Below the pieces are notes generated by a model that had not been told where the DNA came from, made no database searches, and saw only the letters and a program-made list of their open reading frames with translations. The position numbers and the translations under genes were made by a program. A stretch of 36,726 nt of DNA from Gammaproteobacteria bacterium (GTDB lineage Bacteria > Pseudomonadota > Gammaproteobacteria > Pseudomonadales > Pseudohongiellaceae). Positions 35,139 to 36,726 of the stretch are shown here, piece by piece; within the stretch, counting starts at the first letter, position 1, and the number at the start of each line of letters is the position of its first letter. Where the stretch lies: positions 1 through 36,726 of the forward strand of contig JAPPOG010000057.1 in assembly GCA_028818225.1 (NCBI GenBank), in the 5' to 3' direction.

Positions 35139-36341
35139 ATGAATAAAGTCGTCACCCTCGCCTTACTTTTTTTATGCTCTTCTTTTTCATTTGCTCAATC
35201 GGAGCAGTTGACTATTCGCGCAGGTTTGCTAATCGATGGCACTGGAGCGACAAGTGAAAATGTCACCATTAAAGTGGAGGACGGTATAATTCAGAGTATT
35301 GATAATGGGGCCGGTCCCTACGATTTTGATTTCAGTGACAAGACTGTCCTTCCTGGCTTAATCGATACTCATGTCCACATAACCGCTCATTTTAATTCGC
35401 AAGGGCGTTATGAACCTGATCCGGGTCAGACTCCTGCACAAACTTTACTCTACGCTGCAGAAAACGCTTACGTCACTTTGATGGCTGGCTTTACCACGAT
35501 TCAAAGCGTCGGTCGCGCGGATGATAAAGATTTACGAGATGCCATTAATCGCGGCATATTACCGGGTCCTCATATACTCACTTCATTAGCCCCTGTTAAT
35601 GTAAATTCAGGACCACCTCAACGCCTGAGAGAAATTGTGCAACAACATCACGAAGACGGTGCTGACGTCATAAAAATGTTTGCTTCCGCCAGTATTCGAG
35701 ACGGCGGCCACCAGGTAATGAGCGATGACCAAATTGAAGCAGTCTGTGTTACTGCAAATGAATTGGGATTACGGACGGTAGTTCATGCCTATGGCACTGA
35801 ATCCATTGCCACGGTGATAGAAGCAGGCTGTACCCAGATCGAACATGGTAATCGTTATAGTGATGACATAATCGAGCTAATGTCTGAAACAGGAACCTAT
35901 TACGATCCCCATCTCGGTTTGCTCTATGCTAACTATTTTGATAACCGTGGAAAATTTATCGGCATCGGCAATTATACGGAAGAAGGCTACGCCGCCATGG
36001 AAGAAGCCCGCTCTATCGGCTATGAAACTTTTAAACGAACCCTGGAGCTGGGCAAAGTAAAAATTGTTTACGGCACTGACGCCCTGGCCGGCGCCCATGG
36101 CAGAAACATCGAAGAACTTATTTATCGCGTCACTGAAGGCGGACAGGGCATAATGGAAGCTATTGTGTCTGCTACTTCATTGGCTGCAGAGTCTCTCCGC
36201 ATGGATACAGAAATTGGCTCGGTAGCCAGCGGCTATAATGCAGACATAATAGCAATAGATGGCAATCCACTACAGGACGTCACTGCACTCCGCAATGTAC
36301 GCTTTGTTATGAAAGACGGCAGTGTCCATAAGAATAATTAA
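35139..36341 (+). CDS. Exported metal-dependent amidohydrolase
   Basis: The 400-residue protein has a signal peptide (cleaved near SFA-Q) and the complete binuclear amidohydrolase set: H78-V-H80 (LIDTHVHI), K179 as the likely carboxylated lysine (DVIKMFAS), H216 (VVHAYG), H236 (IEHGN) and D314 (YGTDAL). It resembles imidazolonepropionase/Xaa-Pro dipeptidase-like members that cleave amide or cyclic amide bonds; the substrate is not known. It is the last gene of the rightward operon, with an AGGAG site before the ATG, and its stop codon overlaps the convergent Omp85-like gene by four bases. Confidence 0.87.
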   Translation: MNKVVTLALLFLCSSFSFAQSEQLTIRAGLLIDGTGATSENVTIKVEDGIIQSIDNGAGPYDFDFSDKTVLPGLIDTHVHITAHFNSQGRYEPDPGQTPAQTLLYAAENAYVTLMAGFTTIQSVGRADDKDLRDAINRGILPGPHILTSLAPVNVNSGPPQRLREIVQQHHEDGADVIKMFASASIRDGGHQVMSDDQIEAVCVTANELGLRTVVHAYGTESIATVIEAGCTQIEHGNRYSDDIIELMSETGTYYDPHLGLLYANYFDNRGKFIGIGNYTEEGYAAMEEARSIGYETFKRTLELGKVKIVYGTDALAGAHGRNIEELIYRVTEGGQGIMEAIVSATSLAAESLRMDTEIGSVASGYNADIIAIDGNPLQDVTALRNVRFVMKDGSVHKNN

Positions 36342-36726
36342 AACGAACCCTTAATCGTAATCGCTACCTGCATACTGTCCACTTCAGGATCATCACGATT
36401 CGTCATGGGAAATGCAAAATCGATATGAGCGATTCTGCCCGAAGCGGCCTTGCTTGACGCCAGCCGCAATCCGAATCCGATGTCTGCCAGCAGCTCCTCC
36501 TCTACACCATTGTCGAAATCCGGTGACCAGGCACGACCAACATCGACAAACAGCGCACCACCGACGCGAATAAGATTCCACAGATGTAAATCCGTATAAA
36601 GGCGTTCTTCCAAGGTGAGTATGACGCTGCGATCTCCAACCTGGAAACGATTATCGAAGGCGCGGGCGCCGGATTCTCCGCCCAGAACCACTTGCCGATG
36701 GGAATTGAGATTTTTTGAGTACTGCT
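36338..36726 (-). CDS. Omp85/BamA-like outer-membrane beta-barrel protein (C-terminal part)
   Basis: Only the last 129 or so codons are in the window and the frame is open to the right edge. The sequence QVVLGGESGARAFDNRFQVG is the conserved late-barrel motif of Omp85-superfamily surface antigens (compare the LGG...RGY/F element), followed by VILTLEERLYTDLHLWNLIR, GGALFVDVGRAW and DIGFGLRLASSKA strands. It ends in AITIKGSF, with the terminal phenylalanine used as an outer-membrane insertion signal. Whether it is a BamA, TamA or stand-alone barrel cannot be told without the N terminus. Confidence 0.75.
   Translation of the reverse strand, partial: QYSKNLNSHRQVVLGGESGARAFDNRFQVGDRSVILTLEERLYTDLHLWNLIRVGGALFVDVGRAWSPDFDNGVEEELLADIGFGLRLASSKAASGRIAHIDFAFPMTNRDDPEVDSMQVAITIKGSF

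Noticed and set aside
1..36726. CRISPR arrays, tRNA or rRNA genes, IS elements, phage genes
   Set aside because: No spaced direct repeats, cloverleaf-like sequences, transposase or phage-type proteins were seen on either strand.

Overview
The window reads as chromosomal DNA of a gammaproteobacterium, most likely a free-living aquatic heterotroph. The evidence is the large single-chain PurL, the guaB-guaA-(tadA)-purL neighbourhood, a sigma54-driven psp operon with divergent pspF, and a high load of exported c-type cytochromes and PQQ enzymes. The exported oxidative gene set resembles marine lineages of the OM182/Pseudohongiella kind, but that placement is an inference from gene content. Base composition looks even (roughly 47-48% GC by eye), with no IS elements, CRISPR arrays, tRNA or rRNA genes and no obvious foreign island.

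Layout. (1) 1-2361: envelope-stress module, 5' end of pspF (minus) facing pspA-pspB-pspC, with a good sigma54 promoter and a structured leader; PspC has two tandem PspC domains. (2) 2487-4511: a zinc-ribbon Nudix hydrolase, then an unusual seven-TM protein ending in a Fis-type helix-turn-helix. (3) 4478-14772, all minus: guaB, guaA, a truncated P-loop kinase, a GNAT, a YczE-like membrane protein, tadA, a lipoprotein, purL and a small NIF3/YqfO-like protein, i.e. purine synthesis plus tRNA editing with accessory genes between guaA and tadA. (4) 15118-18525: overlapping PPIase, HupE/UreJ-like and Baeyer-Villiger monooxygenase genes. (5) 18710-19144: a cytochrome c'-like gene (minus) behind a near-perfect FNR/Anr box. 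(6) 19402-24193: probable operon of exported epoxide-hydrolase-like enzyme, exported methyltransferase-like protein, omega-transaminase-like enzyme and a lipoprotein amidohydrolase. (7) 24194-24917: about 720 bases without a convincing gene. (8) 24927-26590: YtkA/FixH-like protein overlapping a di-heme peroxidase (MauG/CCP family).

(9) 26766-36341 is the most interesting block: two divergent exported-enzyme operons. Leftward are two PQQ dehydrogenases (glucose-dehydrogenase-like, then alcohol-dehydrogenase-like). Rightward are an unrecognised secreted protein with a Cys-Cys-His motif, a cytochrome c domain fused to a PHM/DBH-type copper monooxygenase with all six copper ligands, a PQQ dehydrogenase fused to an N-terminal cytochrome c, and an exported amidohydrolase. 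Together they look like a periplasmic hydroxylate-oxidise-hydrolyse pathway with built-in haem electron carriers. The substrate cannot be told from sequence. No PQQ synthesis genes are in the window. The window ends in the 3' part of an Omp85/BamA-like outer-membrane protein gene (minus).
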